Below are positions 38,102-49,572 of a stretch of 64,000 nucleotides of DNA, piece after piece. The DNA lies in the NCBI RefSeq assembly GCF_010994375.1, contig NZ_WHMA01000007.1:62142-126141 (forward strand), in the 5' to 3' direction. The notes beneath the pieces are model-generated. The model had not been told where the DNA came from. It saw only the letters and a list, made by a program, of their open reading frames with translations, and did not search any database. Position numbers and translations under genes: made by a program. How positions within the stretch are numbered: the stretch's first letter is position 1; every line of letters starts with the position of its first letter. This stretch comes from Halomonas sp. NO4 (GTDB taxonomy: Bacteria; Pseudomonadota; Gammaproteobacteria; Pseudomonadales; Halomonadaceae).

Positions 38102-40525
38102 ATGGCCGCTGCACGCTCCCTGCCCCACCCCCTGCGCGCCCTGCTGAAGCGCCTGCTCAGCGGCTGGGTGTCGGTACGCCACCTGGAGCCCGACCCGGCC
38201 TCGCTGGCCCTGGACCCCCAGGCGCTCACCCTCTACGTGCTACCGCGCCCCGCGCTCTCCGACGCCCTGCTGCTGGAGTGCCTGTGCCGCCGCCACGGCC
38301 TGCCGGCCGCCACCGGTCGCCACCGGGTGGCCGGGCAGCGCCTGCCGGCCACCCTCGCCCTGCCCCGGCCACGACGGCGCTACCGCCGCCACGCCCTGCA
38401 CGACGCCGTTGCCCTGCTCGCCGCGCATCCCGACCGCGAGATCCAGCTGGTCCCGGTGAGCATCTTCTGGGGCCGTGCCCCCGGCAAGCGCTTCGGGCTG
38501 TGGCGCCTGCTGGCCGCCGACAGCTGGCCGCTCACCGGTCGCCTGCGCCGGGCGCTGTCGGTGCTGGTCAACGGGCGCAGCGTGGAAGTGCACCTCGGCG
38601 CCCCGCTGCGCCTGCGCGAGCTGCTCGACGAGCGCGGCCCGGCCGTGGCGGAGCGCAAGGCGGCGCGCCTACTGCGCGTGCACTTCCGCCGCATGCGCAC
38701 CCGGGTGCTGGGACCCGATCTCTCCCATCGCCGCACGCTGATCCAGGGCCTGGTGGCCAGCTCCAGAGTGCGCCAGGCCATTGCCGAACAGGCCGACATC
38801 GAGGGGCGGCCGCGGGCCCGCCTGGCCCGCCGCGCACGGCGCTACGGTCACGAGATCGCCTCCAACATGACCTACCCGGTGCTGCGCTTCCTCGACGGCA
38901 TGCTGCGCCGGCTGTGGAACCGACTCTACGACGGGGTCGACGTGCGCGGCCTCGAGCGGGTCAAGGCGCTGGCCGGCGACCACACTCTGGTCTATGTGCC
39001 CTGCCACCGCAGCCACATCGACTACCTGCTGCTCTCCTACGTACTCTACCGCGACGGCCTGATGCCGCCGCACGTCGCCGCCGGGCGCAACCTCGACATG
39101 CCGCTGATCGGCCCCCTGCTGCGTCGCGGCGGCGCCTTCTTCCTGCGCCGCAGCTTCCGCGGCAACCCGCTCTACACGGCCGTGTTCACCGAGTACCTGC
39201 ACCGCCTGCTGGCCGCTGGCCACCCCCTGGAATACTTCATGGAGGGCGGCCGCTCGCGCAGCGGGCGGATGCTCACCCCGCGCCCCGGAATGCTGGCGAT
39301 GACGCTGCGCTCCTTCCACCGCCTGGCCACCGACGACGAACGCCACCGACTCGCCTTCGTGCCGGTGTACATCGGCTACGAGCGCATCCTCGAGGGGGGC
39401 AGCTACCAGCGCGAGCTGCGCGGTGCGGGCAAGCGCCGGGAGACACCGCTGACGCTGCTGCGCGTGCTCGGGCGACTGCGCCAGCCCTTCGGCCGGGTGG
39501 CCGTGAACATCGGCGAACCGCTTGTCCTGGGGCCCTTCCTCGACGCCCGCGTACCGGGCTGGCGCGAAAGCGAGGCGACGCCGCGCGCCGCCTGGCTGGC
39601 AACCGCACTGCCCCGGCTGGGGCGTGAGCTGGCCCAGCGCATCAACGCCGCGGCGGCGCTCAATCCGGTCAACCTGGTCGCCCTGGTGCTACTCGCCACG
39701 CCCCACCACGCCATCGAGGAGAGCCTGATGGCACGCCAGCTGGCGCTGCTCGCCGCCCTGCAGCGGCGCTGTCCCGGCGGCGTGGACGCCAGCCTGCCTG
39801 CCGGCGAGCCGCGCGACTGGATCGCCCACACCCTCGCGCTGGGCATGATCCGGCGTCGCGCCCATGCCCTGGGCGACATCCTGGTCGCCACGCCGGAGCA
39901 GACCGAGCTGCTCGCCTGGTACCGCAACAACGTCCTGCACCTCTTCGCCGCGGCGGGGCTGGTCGCCTTCGCCTTCCAGCACGAGCCACGCCACAGCCTG
40001 GCGAGCCTGCACGAGCGCCTCGACCCGGCCTGGCCGATACTGGCCCGGGAGTTCTTCCTGCCGAATACGGCGCTCGACCGGGCGCTGCCCACCCTGCTCG
40101 AGGCCCTGAGCAATGCCGGGCTGCTGGTCGCCGACGGCGACGGCTGGCAACGCGCCGAGGCGCTGGAGGCGAGCGAGCAGCTGCGCCTGCTGGGCCGGTT
40201 GATGCAGCCTTCGCTGGAGCGCGGCTACCTGCTGCTGTCGCTGCTGCTGGCGGCGCCATCCGGCAGCCACGACCGCGAGGGCCTGGTGTCGCACAGCCAG
40301 CAGATGGCCGAGCGCCTGGCCCTGCTCTCGGGCCGCGACGCCCCGGAATTCTTCGACCGCAGCCTGTTCGCCCGGCTGATCGACAGCCTGGAAGCCGAAG
40401 GCTGGATTTATCGGCAAGAGGACCGCCTGTGCTACACGACAGCCTTACCGGAAGCGGCGCAGCGCACCCGGGCGCTCTTCGACCCGGCGCTGCGCCACCG
40501 CCTGCAGCTGGTCACCCGCGACTGA
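38102..40525 (+). CDS. plsB: Glycerol-3-phosphate 1-O-acyltransferase
   Basis: The ATG at 38102 gives 807 residues, the same length as E. coli PlsB. An upstream in-frame start at 38051 lies before the predicted transcript. The catalytic HX4D motif CHRSHIDYLL is at about 302-307, followed by FFLRRSF, EGGRSRSGR and the later block FVPVYIGYERILEG. PlsB acylates sn-glycerol 3-phosphate with acyl-CoA or acyl-ACP at the inner membrane. It is eight bases from the convergent rsmJ. Confidence 0.95.
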   Translation: MAAARSLPHPLRALLKRLLSGWVSVRHLEPDPASLALDPQALTLYVLPRPALSDALLLECLCRRHGLPAATGRHRVAGQRLPATLALPRPRRRYRRHALHDAVALLAAHPDREIQLVPVSIFWGRAPGKRFGLWRLLAADSWPLTGRLRRALSVLVNGRSVEVHLGAPLRLRELLDERGPAVAERKAARLLRVHFRRMRTRVLGPDLSHRRTLIQGLVASSRVRQAIAEQADIEGRPRARLARRARRYGHEIASNMTYPVLRFLDGMLRRLWNRLYDGVDVRGLERVKALAGDHTLVYVPCHRSHIDYLLLSYVLYRDGLMPPHVAAGRNLDMPLIGPLLRRGGAFFLRRSFRGNPLYTAVFTEYLHRLLAAGHPLEYFMEGGRSRSGRMLTPRPGMLAMTLRSFHRLATDDERHRLAFVPVYIGYERILEGGSYQRELRGAGKRRETPLTLLRVLGRLRQPFGRVAVNIGEPLVLGPFLDARVPGWRESEATPRAAWLATALPRLGRELAQRINAAAALNPVNLVALVLLATPHHAIEESLMARQLALLAALQRRCPGGVDASLPAGEPRDWIAHTLALGMIRRRAHALGDILVATPEQTELLAWYRNNVLHLFAAAGLVAFAFQHEPRHSLASLHERLDPAWPILAREFFLPNTALDRALPTLLEALSNAGLLVADGDGWQRAEALEASEQLRLLGRLMQPSLERGYLLLSLLLAAPSGSHDREGLVSHSQQMAERLALLSGRDAPEFFDRSLFARLIDSLEAEGWIYRQEDRLCYTTALPEAAQRTRALFDPALRHRLQLVTRD

Positions 40526-40533
40526 GCCACGGC

Positions 40534-41295
40534 TCATCCTTTCAGGGAGCGATGGACGTAGAGGTCATAGCGACTGGTCTTGCCTTCGAGGACATGGCGC
40601 GGCGGCGGCCCGGCCAGGGGGGCCGCCTGGCGCGGCCGCTTGACCGCCACCCGATGGCTGGCCACGTCCAGCGCTGCCTCGAGCAGGCGCGGCGCATCCA
40701 TGTCGTCACCGGCCAGGGCGCGGAAAAGGCGCATCTCCTTCTTGACCAGCGCCGACTTGGTGCGGTGGGGAAACATGGGGTCGAGGTGGATCACCTCGGG
40801 CGCCACGCCGCTGCCCGCCACCAGGGCGTCGAGCTCGCGGGTGGCATCACCGCGGGCGAGCGTCATGCGCGCAGCGATCGCCGCGGTGTCCGGGTCGGCC
40901 AGCGCCCGGGCCAGGCCATCCTCGAGCAGCGCGGCGATCGCCGCCACCCGCTCGACCAGCAGCACCTCGGCGCCCAGGCTCGCCAGCACGAAGGCGTCGC
41001 GCCCGAGCCCCGCCGTGGCATCGACCACGCTCGGCGTGACGCCGCCGGTCAGGCCGCAGGCGCGGGCGATCAGCTGGCCGCGCCCGCCGCCGAAGCGCCG
41101 CCGATGAGCGCTGCGGCCGGCGACGAAATCCACCGCCAGGGGGGCGCCGAAGCGTCGCGGGTCGCCGGCCAGCACCAGGCGGCCCCCTTCGCGGCGCAGT
41201 ACCAGCTCCCCCTCGTCGGGCGCGCCCCGGGGCAGCCCCAGCCGCTGCGCCAGGGCGGCATCCGGCACCACGACCGTCGACCCGGACTCGTTCAT
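40534..41295 (-). CDS. rsmJ: 16S rRNA (guanine(1516)-N2)-methyltransferase
   Basis: The 253-residue SAM-dependent methyltransferase has motif [20 protein letters not shown], and the target motif [20 protein letters not shown] is typical of RsmJ (YhiQ). SRYDLYVH closes the protein. Its ATG overlaps the tsaB stop, so translation is coupled. Confidence 0.95.
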   Translation of the reverse strand: MNESGSTVVVPDAALAQRLGLPRGAPDEGELVLRREGGRLVLAGDPRRFGAPLAVDFVAGRSAHRRRFGGGRGQLIARACGLTGGVTPSVVDATAGLGRDAFVLASLGAEVLLVERVAAIAALLEDGLARALADPDTAAIAARMTLARGDATRELDALVAGSGVAPEVIHLDPMFPHRTKSALVKKEMRLFRALAGDDMDAPRLLEAALDVASHRVAVKRPRQAAPLAGPPPRHVLEGKTSRYDLYVHRSLKG

Positions 41296-41996
41296 CGCCC
41301 CTTCTGCCAGGCGACCCGGTCGCGCAGGTAGACCGGCTGCACCGCCTGGGCCGGCTGTCCGCCCCCCGCCGCCAGGTCACGCGCGGCGAGCAACGCCATC
41401 TCTTCGGCGGCGGGTTCCGGCTCGACCAGGCACTGGCCGAGACTCGCCTGAACCGTGGCGGGCATGGCCTCCCACAGCGCCCAGCCGGAGCCCACGCCCA
41501 CCCAGTCGAACTGGTCGCTCTCCTCTGGCAGACGCAGGCGCTCGGGCGGCAGCACCGCCTCCGCGCTGAGCGCTTCGACAACCCCGTCACGACAGCGCCA
41601 GGCCGCCACGTAGATCTCTCCCATGCGCGCATCCAACGCCGTGACGATGTGCCGGAAGTGATGACGTCGGTGGGCGCCCAGCGCCAGTGCCTCCAGGGTG
41701 GAAACGCCAAGCAGCGGCCGATCCAGGCCGAAGGCGAGCCCCTGGGCGACGCCCGCGGCGATGCGCAGGCCGGTGAAGGAACCGGGGCCGCGACCGTAGG
41801 CCACGGCGTCCAGGGCCGCGGGGGCGAGGCCCGCCTCGGCCAGCACCTCATCGATCATGGGCAACAGGCGGTAGGTGTGCTCGCGGGGGGTGTGGGCAAA
41901 GCGCGCGATCAGGGTGTCCGCCTCGCCGGGGCGGCGGATCAGCAGGGCGGCGGAGCAGGCGCGCGAGGAGGCATCCAGGGCCAGCAGGGTCGGCAT
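41292..41996 (-). CDS. tsaB: tRNA threonylcarbamoyladenosine biosynthesis protein TsaB
   Basis: The 234-residue ASKHA-fold protein begins [16 protein letters not shown]. The family motif [23 protein letters not shown] is intact. TsaB scaffolds TsaD and TsaE to make t6A37 in ANN-decoding tRNAs. It is the first gene of tsaB-rsmJ, behind a perfect TATAAT on the minus strand (42031-42036). Confidence 0.95.
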   Translation of the reverse strand: MPTLLALDASSRACSAALLIRRPGEADTLIARFAHTPREHTYRLLPMIDEVLAEAGLAPAALDAVAYGRGPGSFTGLRIAAGVAQGLAFGLDRPLLGVSTLEALALGAHRRHHFRHIVTALDARMGEIYVAAWRCRDGVVEALSAEAVLPPERLRLPEESDQFDWVGVGSGWALWEAMPATVQASLGQCLVEPEPAAEEMALLAARDLAAGGGQPAQAVQPVYLRDRVAWQKGR

Positions 41997-42030
41997 GGTC
42001 TCGGGTCATCGCAGGTCAGTGTAGGGGCGC

Positions 42031-42036
42031 ATTATA
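42031..42036 (-). promoter_or_regulatory. Minus-strand -10 box for tsaB-rsmJ
   Basis: TATAAT is exact. The upstream region has no good -35 (TCGTCG-like at 17 bases). Confidence 0.5.
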
Positions 42037-42057
42037 CGCAACCCGGCCCACAACGAC

Positions 42058-42081
42058 GAAGGCCCGCTTGCGCGGGCCTTC
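42058..42081 (-). terminator. Terminator after adk
   Basis: A perfect 10-bp stem, GAAGGCCCGC / GCGGGCCTTC, has a TTGC loop 23 bases after the adk stop. The U tract is weak (GTCGTTGTG). Confidence 0.7.
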
Positions 42082-42103
42082 ATGCGCCGAGTGGGAGCGG
42101 GCC

Positions 42104-42907
<804 letters not shown>

Positions 42908-42961
42908 TCAGGCAATTAACCGGCCAGTTGCACTTTGGTATTCCCCACGGCCACAAATGCG

Positions 42962-42988
42962 GACGGCGCCCCGGGCAGGGACGCCGTC
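42962..42988 (-). terminator. Possible terminator after aceF
   Basis: GACGGCG / CGCCGTC arms with a 13-base loop, 24 bases after the aceF stop. On the minus strand the sequence continues CGCATTTGTGG, so the U tract is short. Confidence 0.4.
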
Positions 42989-43011
42989 GACGCACGCGGC
43001 TCGGGCGGCGC

Positions 43012-45009
43012 TTACATCAACAGCCGCCGAATGTCGCTGAGCGCGGCAGCCAGGAAGGCCGTGAAGCGCGCCGCATCGGCCCCGTTGACCGCCCGGTGGT
43101 CGTAGGAGAGGCACAGCGGCATCATCAACCGCGGGGCGAAGTCGGCCCCGTCCCACACCGGCTTCATCTGCGCCTTGGAGATACCGAGGATGGCGACCTC
43201 CGGGGCGTTGACGATGGGCGTGAAGGCGGTGCCGCCGATGGAGCCCAGGCTCGAGATGGTGAAGCAGCCGCCGCTCATTTCCTCGCGCTTGAGCTTCTTG
43301 GCCTGGGCCTTGCCGGCCAGCTCCACGCTCTCCTTGGCCAGCTCGATCAGCGACTTCTTGTCGGCATCGCGGATCACCGGCACCATCAGGCCGTCCGGGG
43401 TGTCCACGGCCACGCCGATGTGGACGTACTTCTTCCACACCACCGTCTCGCCGTCGGCCTTGAGGCTGACGTTGAACTGCGGGAACTTCCTCAGCGCAAA
43501 AGCGCACGCCTTGATCAGGAAGGGCAGCGGCGTGAGCTTGGCGCCCTGGGCCTCGGCCTCCGCCTTCATGGACTTGCGGAAGGCCTCCAGTTCGGTGATG
43601 TCCGCCTCGTCGAACTGGGTGACGTGGGGCAGGTTGACCCAGCTGCGGTGCAGGTTGGTGGCGCCCATCTTCATCAGGCGCCCCATGGGCTTCTCTTCCA
43701 CCTCGCCGAACTGGCTGAAGTCCTGGTCGGGGATCGGCGGAATGCCGCTGCCACCTGCGGCGGGAGCGGCGGCCTGGGCAGGGGCCTGCGCCTTGCCCGC
43801 CATCACCTGCTTGACGTAGGCGTGGACGTCCTCCTTGAGCACGCGCTCCTTGGGGCCGGACGGCGTGACCAGGGCCAGGTCGACGCCCAGCTCGCGCGCC
43901 AGCATGCGCACCGCCGGCCCGGCGTGCACCAGCTTGCCGGAGCGCGGCTTCTCGGCAGCCATCTGCGCCTCGGGGCTGGGGCGGCCGGCCGGGGTGGGCG
44001 CGGCCTTCTCGGCCTTGGGCGCCTCGGCCGGCTGCTCGGGCTGCTTCGCCGGCGCGGGCTTGGCGGCCGCCGGAGCGCCGGCCACCTCGATATAGCCGAT
44101 CAGGTCGCCCTCGGAGACGGTGTCGCCCTCCTGGACGGTGAGCTCGAGCAGTTTGCCCTTGTAGGGACTCGGCACGTCCATGGAGGCCTTGTCGGACTCC
44201 AGGGTGATCAGCGGGTCCTCCTCGTCGACCTCGTCACCGGCGCTGACGGCGATCTCGATGATCGGCACGTCGGACGAGCCGGAGAGGTCGGGCACGCGGA
44301 TCTCCTGGCGCTGCGGCTCACCCGCGGCCGCTGCGGTCTCCTGCTGTGGCTCGGGCTCGGCGGCGGGCTCGCTGGAGGCCGCGGGCGCCTCTGCCGGCGC
44401 CTCGTCACTGCCTTCCCCGCTACTCGCGTCGGCGATCTCCATGGTGCCGATGACATCGCCCTCGGAGACGGTGTCGCCCTCCTTGACGGCCAGGGACACC
44501 AGCTTGCCGGCATGAGGGCTCGGCACGTCCATGCTGGCCTTGTCCGACTCCAGGGTGATCAGGGTGTCCTCCTCGGCGACCTCGTCGCCCTCGGACACCG
44601 CTACCTCGATGATCTCGACGTCCTCCGAGCCGCCCAGGTCGGGCACCTTGACCTCGACGGTGCGCTTGCCGCCACCGCCGGACCGAGCCGCGGGCTTCTC
44701 CGGCTCGGCCGGCGCCTGTTCGGCCGGTGCGGGCGCTTCGGCCTTGTCGTCCGCCGAGGCATCGCCGCCGCCTTCCGCCTCCAGTTCGAGGATGTCGTCG
44801 CCCTCGGAGACGGTGTCGCCCTCCTTCACCAGCACGCGGACGACCTTGCCGCCCTTGGGCGCGGGGACGTCCATGCTCGCCTTGTCGGACTCCAGGGTGA
44901 TCAGGGTGTCTTCGGCGTCGATGACGTCACCTTCCGTCACCGCCACTTCGATGATTTCGACATCTTCGCTGCCGCCGATGTCGGGAACTTTGATGATTTC
45001 GCTACTCAA
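43012..45009 (-). CDS. aceF: Pyruvate dehydrogenase E2 (dihydrolipoamide acetyltransferase), three lipoyl domains
   Basis: The 665-residue core enzyme starts with TTG at 45007-45009; AAGGAG lies seven bases upstream. Three lipoyl domains have the target lysines 43, 157 and 274, each in ESDKASMD, joined by Ala/Pro/Glu-rich linkers. A peripheral-subunit-binding domain follows near 350-390. The catalytic domain ends with SYDHRAVNGADAARF, where the active His is present and the usual Asp is Asn, as in Pseudomonas AceF. It is 60 bases downstream of aceE. Confidence 0.95.
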   Translation of the reverse strand: MSSEIIKVPDIGGSEDVEIIEVAVTEGDVIDAEDTLITLESDKASMDVPAPKGGKVVRVLVKEGDTVSEGDDILELEAEGGGDASADDKAEAPAPAEQAPAEPEKPAARSGGGGKRTVEVKVPDLGGSEDVEIIEVAVSEGDEVAEEDTLITLESDKASMDVPSPHAGKLVSLAVKEGDTVSEGDVIGTMEIADASSGEGSDEAPAEAPAASSEPAAEPEPQQETAAAAGEPQRQEIRVPDLSGSSDVPIIEIAVSAGDEVDEEDPLITLESDKASMDVPSPYKGKLLELTVQEGDTVSEGDLIGYIEVAGAPAAAKPAPAKQPEQPAEAPKAEKAAPTPAGRPSPEAQMAAEKPRSGKLVHAGPAVRMLARELGVDLALVTPSGPKERVLKEDVHAYVKQVMAGKAQAPAQAAAPAAGGSGIPPIPDQDFSQFGEVEEKPMGRLMKMGATNLHRSWVNLPHVTQFDEADITELEAFRKSMKAEAEAQGAKLTPLPFLIKACAFALRKFPQFNVSLKADGETVVWKKYVHIGVAVDTPDGLMVPVIRDADKKSLIELAKESVELAGKAQAKKLKREEMSGGCFTISSLGSIGGTAFTPIVNAPEVAILGISKAQMKPVWDGADFAPRLMMPLCLSYDHRAVNGADAARFTAFLAAALSDIRRLLM

Positions 45010-45069
45010 GGTCGCGCTCCTTCCAAATCGTGCCTGGAACGGGCGGGTCGCCCCGCCCGGCCACCGGGA

Positions 45070-47742
45070 TCAGCTGGTCAGCGGATTGGGCTTGTTGGGA
45101 TCGATGCCGTACTTCGCGATCGCCTCGGAGACGACCTTGCGATCCAGCTCGCCACGGTCGGCCAGCGCCTTGAGCGCGGCCACGGTCACGTAGTAGCGAT
45201 CCACCTCGAAGAAGTGGCGCAGCTTCTCGCGGGTATCCGAGCGGCCAAAGCCATCGGTCCCCAGTACATGGTAGTCGGTCGGCACCCAGGCGCGGACCTG
45301 GTCGGCGAACAGCTTCATGTAGTCGGTGGAGGCGATGGCCGGACCCTTCATGCCCTCCAGGGAGGCCGTGACGTGCGGCTTGCCGCGCTCGTCCTCGGGG
45401 TGCAGGAAGGCCTGACGGTCGATCTCCAGCGCCTCGCGGCGCAGCTCGTTGAAGCTGGTCACGCTCCAGATGTCGGCGCCCACGTCCCAGTCGGCCTTGA
45501 GCAGCTCGGCGGCCTGCTCCACCTCGCGCAGGATGGTGCCGCAGCCCAGCAGCTGGACGTGGCCCTTCTGGCCCTGGGTGCCGCTGAGGCGATACATGCC
45601 CTTGATGATGTCCTCGGCGGGAATCTCCTCGAGCGCCGGGTGCTCGTAGTTCTCGTTCATCACCGTCAGGTAGTAGAAGCAGTTCTCCTTGTCGGCGAAC
45701 ATGCGCTTCAGGCCGTCCTGAACGATCACCGCCACCTCGTGGGCGTAGGTGGGATCGTAGCTACGGCAGTTGGGAATCATCGAGGCTTGCAGGTGGCTGT
45801 GGCCGTCCTGGTGCTGCAGGCCCTCGCCGTTGAGCGTGGTGCGACCGGCGGTGCCGCCGACCAGAAAGCCCCGCGCCTGCATGTCACCGGCTGCCCAGGC
45901 CAGATCGCCGATGCGCTGGAAGCCGAACATCGAATAGTAGATGTAGAACGGCAGAAGCGTGGTGTTGTTGTTGCTGTAGGAGGTGGCCGCGGCGATCCAC
46001 GCCGACATGGCGCCCGCCTCCGAGATGCCCTCCTCGAGGATCTGGCCCTGCTTGTCCTCGCGATAGAACATGATCTGGCCCTTGTCGACGGGCTCGTACT
46101 TCTGCCCCCCGGAGGTGTAGATGCCGAGCTGGCGGAACATCCCCTCCATGCCGAAGGTGCGCGCCTCGTCAGGCACGATGGGCACCACCCGCTTGCCGAT
46201 CTGCTTGTCCTTGACCAGGCCGGTCAGGATGCGCACGAAGGCCATGGTGGTGGACACCTCGCGGCCCTTGGAACCGCCGGTCTGGGAGGCGAAGGTCTTG
46301 TCGTCGAGATCGGGGATCGGCAGCGCCTCGAAGTCGCTGCGCCGGTTCGGCAGGTAACCGCCCAGGCGCTCGCGCTGCAGGTGCATGTACTTGAGCTCGG
46401 GGGAGTCGTCCTCCGGCTTGTAGTACGGCACCTCCTTGAGCTGCTCGTCGGTGAGCGGAATGCCGAAGCGGTCGCGGAACTTGCGCAGCGCCTCGTATTC
46501 CATGGTCTTGACCTGGTGGGCCTCCATGGCCGCCTCGCCCTCGCCGCTGCCCATGCCGTAGCCCTTGACGGTGTGCGCCAGGATCACGGTGGGCCGGCCG
46601 TTGGCGTTGTTGGTCGCCTCGTGGTAGGCCGCATAGACCTTGAAGGGGTCGTGGCCGCCGCGGTTGAGCTTCCAGATGTCCTCGTCGGACATGTCCTTGA
46701 CCAGCTCGGCGGTCTCCGGGTACTTGCCGAAGAAGTGCTCGCGGGTATAGGCGCCGCCGAGCGCCTTGTAGTTCTGGTACTCGCCGTCGACCGCCTCGTC
46801 CATGCGCTTCTGCAGGATGCCCTTGGTGTCCTTCTCGAACAGCGGGTCCCACAGGCGGCCCCAGACCACCTTGAGCACGTTCCAGCCCGCACCGCGGAAG
46901 ACGCCCTCGAGCTCGTCGATGATGCGCGAGTTGCCGCGCACGGGGCCGTCGAGGCGCTGCAGGTTACAGTTGATCACGAAGATCAGGTTGTCGAGCTTCT
47001 CGCGGCTGGCCAGGTGGATGGCGCCCAGCGACTCCGGCTCGTCGCACTCGCCGTCGCCCAAAAAGCACCAGATCTTGCGATCCTGCATCTCCTTGAGCTC
47101 GCGCGAGTCGAGGTACTTCATCACATGGGCCTGGTAGATGGCCTGGATCGGCCCCAGCCCCATGGAAACCGTGGGGAACTGCCAGAACTCCGGCATCAGC
47201 CAAGGGTGGGGGTAGGAGGAGAGCCCGTTGCCGTCCACCTCCTGGCGATAGCTGTCCATCTGCGCCTCGGTGAGACGCCCTTCCAGGTAGGCGCGCGCAT
47301 AGACGCCCGGCGCCACATGCCCCTGGATGTAGACCAGGTCACCCTCGAAGTCGCCGTTGGCGGCGCGGAAGAAGTGGTTGAAGCCCACGTCGTAGAGGGT
47401 CGCCGCGGACATGAAGCTGGCAATGTGACCGCCCAGCCCCGGGTTGGCGCGGTTGTTGCGGATCACCTGGGCAATGGCGTTGTAGCGGACCAGCGAGCGA
47501 ATGCGCCGCTCCATGAACAGATCACCCGGCATCGGGGCTTCGCGATGCACCGGAATGGTGTTGCGATGCGGGGTCGTCACCGAGAAGGGGGCCTGCATGC
47601 CATCGCGGCGCAGCCGATCGGCCAGGCGGGTCAGCAGGTACCGGGCACGATCCTCGCCCTCACGATCCAGAACCGATTCCAGGGATTCCATCCATTCCGT
47701 GGTTTCGACCGGATCGAGATCTTCTCTTGCCTCCAGACTCAT
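45070..47742 (-). CDS. aceE: Pyruvate dehydrogenase E1, homodimeric
   Basis: The start at 47742 (MSLEAREDLD) has GGAGAG upstream; 890 residues against 887 in E. coli. The thiamine-diphosphate motif runs from GDG (229-231) to NCN (258-260). It decarboxylates pyruvate and passes the acetyl group to AceF. Promoter and leader lie in the 307 bases upstream. lpd is not in the window. Confidence 0.97.
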   Translation of the reverse strand: MSLEAREDLDPVETTEWMESLESVLDREGEDRARYLLTRLADRLRRDGMQAPFSVTTPHRNTIPVHREAPMPGDLFMERRIRSLVRYNAIAQVIRNNRANPGLGGHIASFMSAATLYDVGFNHFFRAANGDFEGDLVYIQGHVAPGVYARAYLEGRLTEAQMDSYRQEVDGNGLSSYPHPWLMPEFWQFPTVSMGLGPIQAIYQAHVMKYLDSRELKEMQDRKIWCFLGDGECDEPESLGAIHLASREKLDNLIFVINCNLQRLDGPVRGNSRIIDELEGVFRGAGWNVLKVVWGRLWDPLFEKDTKGILQKRMDEAVDGEYQNYKALGGAYTREHFFGKYPETAELVKDMSDEDIWKLNRGGHDPFKVYAAYHEATNNANGRPTVILAHTVKGYGMGSGEGEAAMEAHQVKTMEYEALRKFRDRFGIPLTDEQLKEVPYYKPEDDSPELKYMHLQRERLGGYLPNRRSDFEALPIPDLDDKTFASQTGGSKGREVSTTMAFVRILTGLVKDKQIGKRVVPIVPDEARTFGMEGMFRQLGIYTSGGQKYEPVDKGQIMFYREDKQGQILEEGISEAGAMSAWIAAATSYSNNNTTLLPFYIYYSMFGFQRIGDLAWAAGDMQARGFLVGGTAGRTTLNGEGLQHQDGHSHLQASMIPNCRSYDPTYAHEVAVIVQDGLKRMFADKENCFYYLTVMNENYEHPALEEIPAEDIIKGMYRLSGTQGQKGHVQLLGCGTILREVEQAAELLKADWDVGADIWSVTSFNELRREALEIDRQAFLHPEDERGKPHVTASLEGMKGPAIASTDYMKLFADQVRAWVPTDYHVLGTDGFGRSDTREKLRHFFEVDRYYVTVAALKALADRGELDRKVVSEAIAKYGIDPNKPNPLTS

Positions 47743-48049
47743 AGACGTCTCTCCGAGTGACAATTTGATGTCAGTATGCCCCGCTTCTTTGCGACGGGGC
47801 CTTGTCGTTGCTGACAATCAGGGGAAACCGGGCCGCCAGGCGGCAATGTTGTAGTGGTTTTACATAACGGGACAGCGGCACATACCACCAATGTCGCAGA
47901 ACATACCGTAAAGCGCACGCCCTGCCAATTCAAACATAATGGAATCTTTTTCCATCAAAGCTACATTGCATTGCAACACAAGCTCTTACGCAACCATTGG
48001 TCAACCGCTGACAGGGGTCCGCACGGGATGTAATAAAACTACCGTATGA
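47743..48049 (-). other. aceE leader and promoter region
   Basis: No gene is seen in these 307 bases. They hold a strong promoter (47900-47928), an 11-bp palindrome TTGCATTGCAA (47966-47976) that could be an operator, a GCCCCG/CGGGGC stem in the leader, and ATTGGTCAACC near 47995, which is only half of a PdhR-like site. Confidence 0.6.
47900..47928 (-). promoter_or_regulatory. Sigma70 promoter of aceEF
   Basis: On the minus strand TTGGCA (47923-47928), a 17-base spacer and TATGTT (47900-47905). The leader would be about 150 bases. Confidence 0.65.
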
Positions 48050-48619
48050 TTAACGATGCCCCTCCCGCTTGGCCAGGCAGGCGCGAAGGTAGGCCCAGTC
48101 GAAGGCGGGGCCCGGGTCCGTCTTGCGCAGCGGCGCCACCCGGGCATGACTGGTGATACGCGCCGGCGTGATGGCCGGATAGGCCGCCATCAGCCCCTTC
48201 AACACGGCAGCCAGGGCACGGTACTGGGCGTCGCGATAGGGCGACACCTCGTCGCCCTCGAGCTCGATTCCCAGGGTAAAGTCGTTGAGGGCGCAACGAA
48301 GCCGGTTGCCGTCCTGCCAGCGCGAGCGCCCGGCATGCCAGGCCCGCCGATGGAAGGGCACGAACTGCACGCACTCGCCGTCGCGGCGAATCAGAAGGTG
48401 CGCTGAGACGCGCAGGTCGGCGATCGCGGCAAAGAAGGGGTGCGCCTCAGGGTCGAGGTGGTTGGTGAACAGCCGCTCCACGGCATCGCCGCCGAAAACC
48501 CCGGGGGGCAGACTGATCGAGTGCAGCACCACGGCCGAGACCTCGTCTGTCGGGCGCGCGTCCTGATTCGGCGACGGCACGCGCCGCACTCCCTTGAGCC
48601 AGTCGTTGTCGATCTCCAT
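48050..48619 (-). CDS. ampD: 1,6-anhydro-N-acetylmuramyl-L-alanine amidase AmpD
   Basis: The 189-residue cytoplasmic amidase cuts the peptide off anhydro-muropeptides during cell-wall recycling, which keeps AmpR-controlled beta-lactamase low. The zinc ligands align with E. coli AmpD: His33, His158 and Asp168 (KTDPGPAFDW). GGGGAG precedes the ATG. It is divergent from nadC. Confidence 0.95.
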   Translation of the reverse strand: MEIDNDWLKGVRRVPSPNQDARPTDEVSAVVLHSISLPPGVFGGDAVERLFTNHLDPEAHPFFAAIADLRVSAHLLIRRDGECVQFVPFHRRAWHAGRSRWQDGNRLRCALNDFTLGIELEGDEVSPYRDAQYRALAAVLKGLMAAYPAITPARITSHARVAPLRKTDPGPAFDWAYLRACLAKREGHR

Positions 48620-48628
48620 CTCACTCCC

Positions 48629-48659
48629 CTGACGCCGTACACGGGCTTTCCTCTATAAT
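48629..48659 (+). promoter_or_regulatory. Promoter of nadC
   Basis: TATAAT is exact at 48654-48659. CTGACG at 48629-48634 is a possible -35 with a long 19-base spacer. Confidence 0.5.
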
Positions 48660-48661
48660 GA

Positions 48662-49546
<885 letters not shown>

Positions 49547-49572
49547 ACGACGAGAAGAAACGGCAGCACCGC

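Noticed and set aside
47990..48010. PdhR site upstream of aceE (ATTGGTCAACC)
   Set aside because: Only one half-site fits and the spacing of the other is wrong; no pdhR gene is in view.
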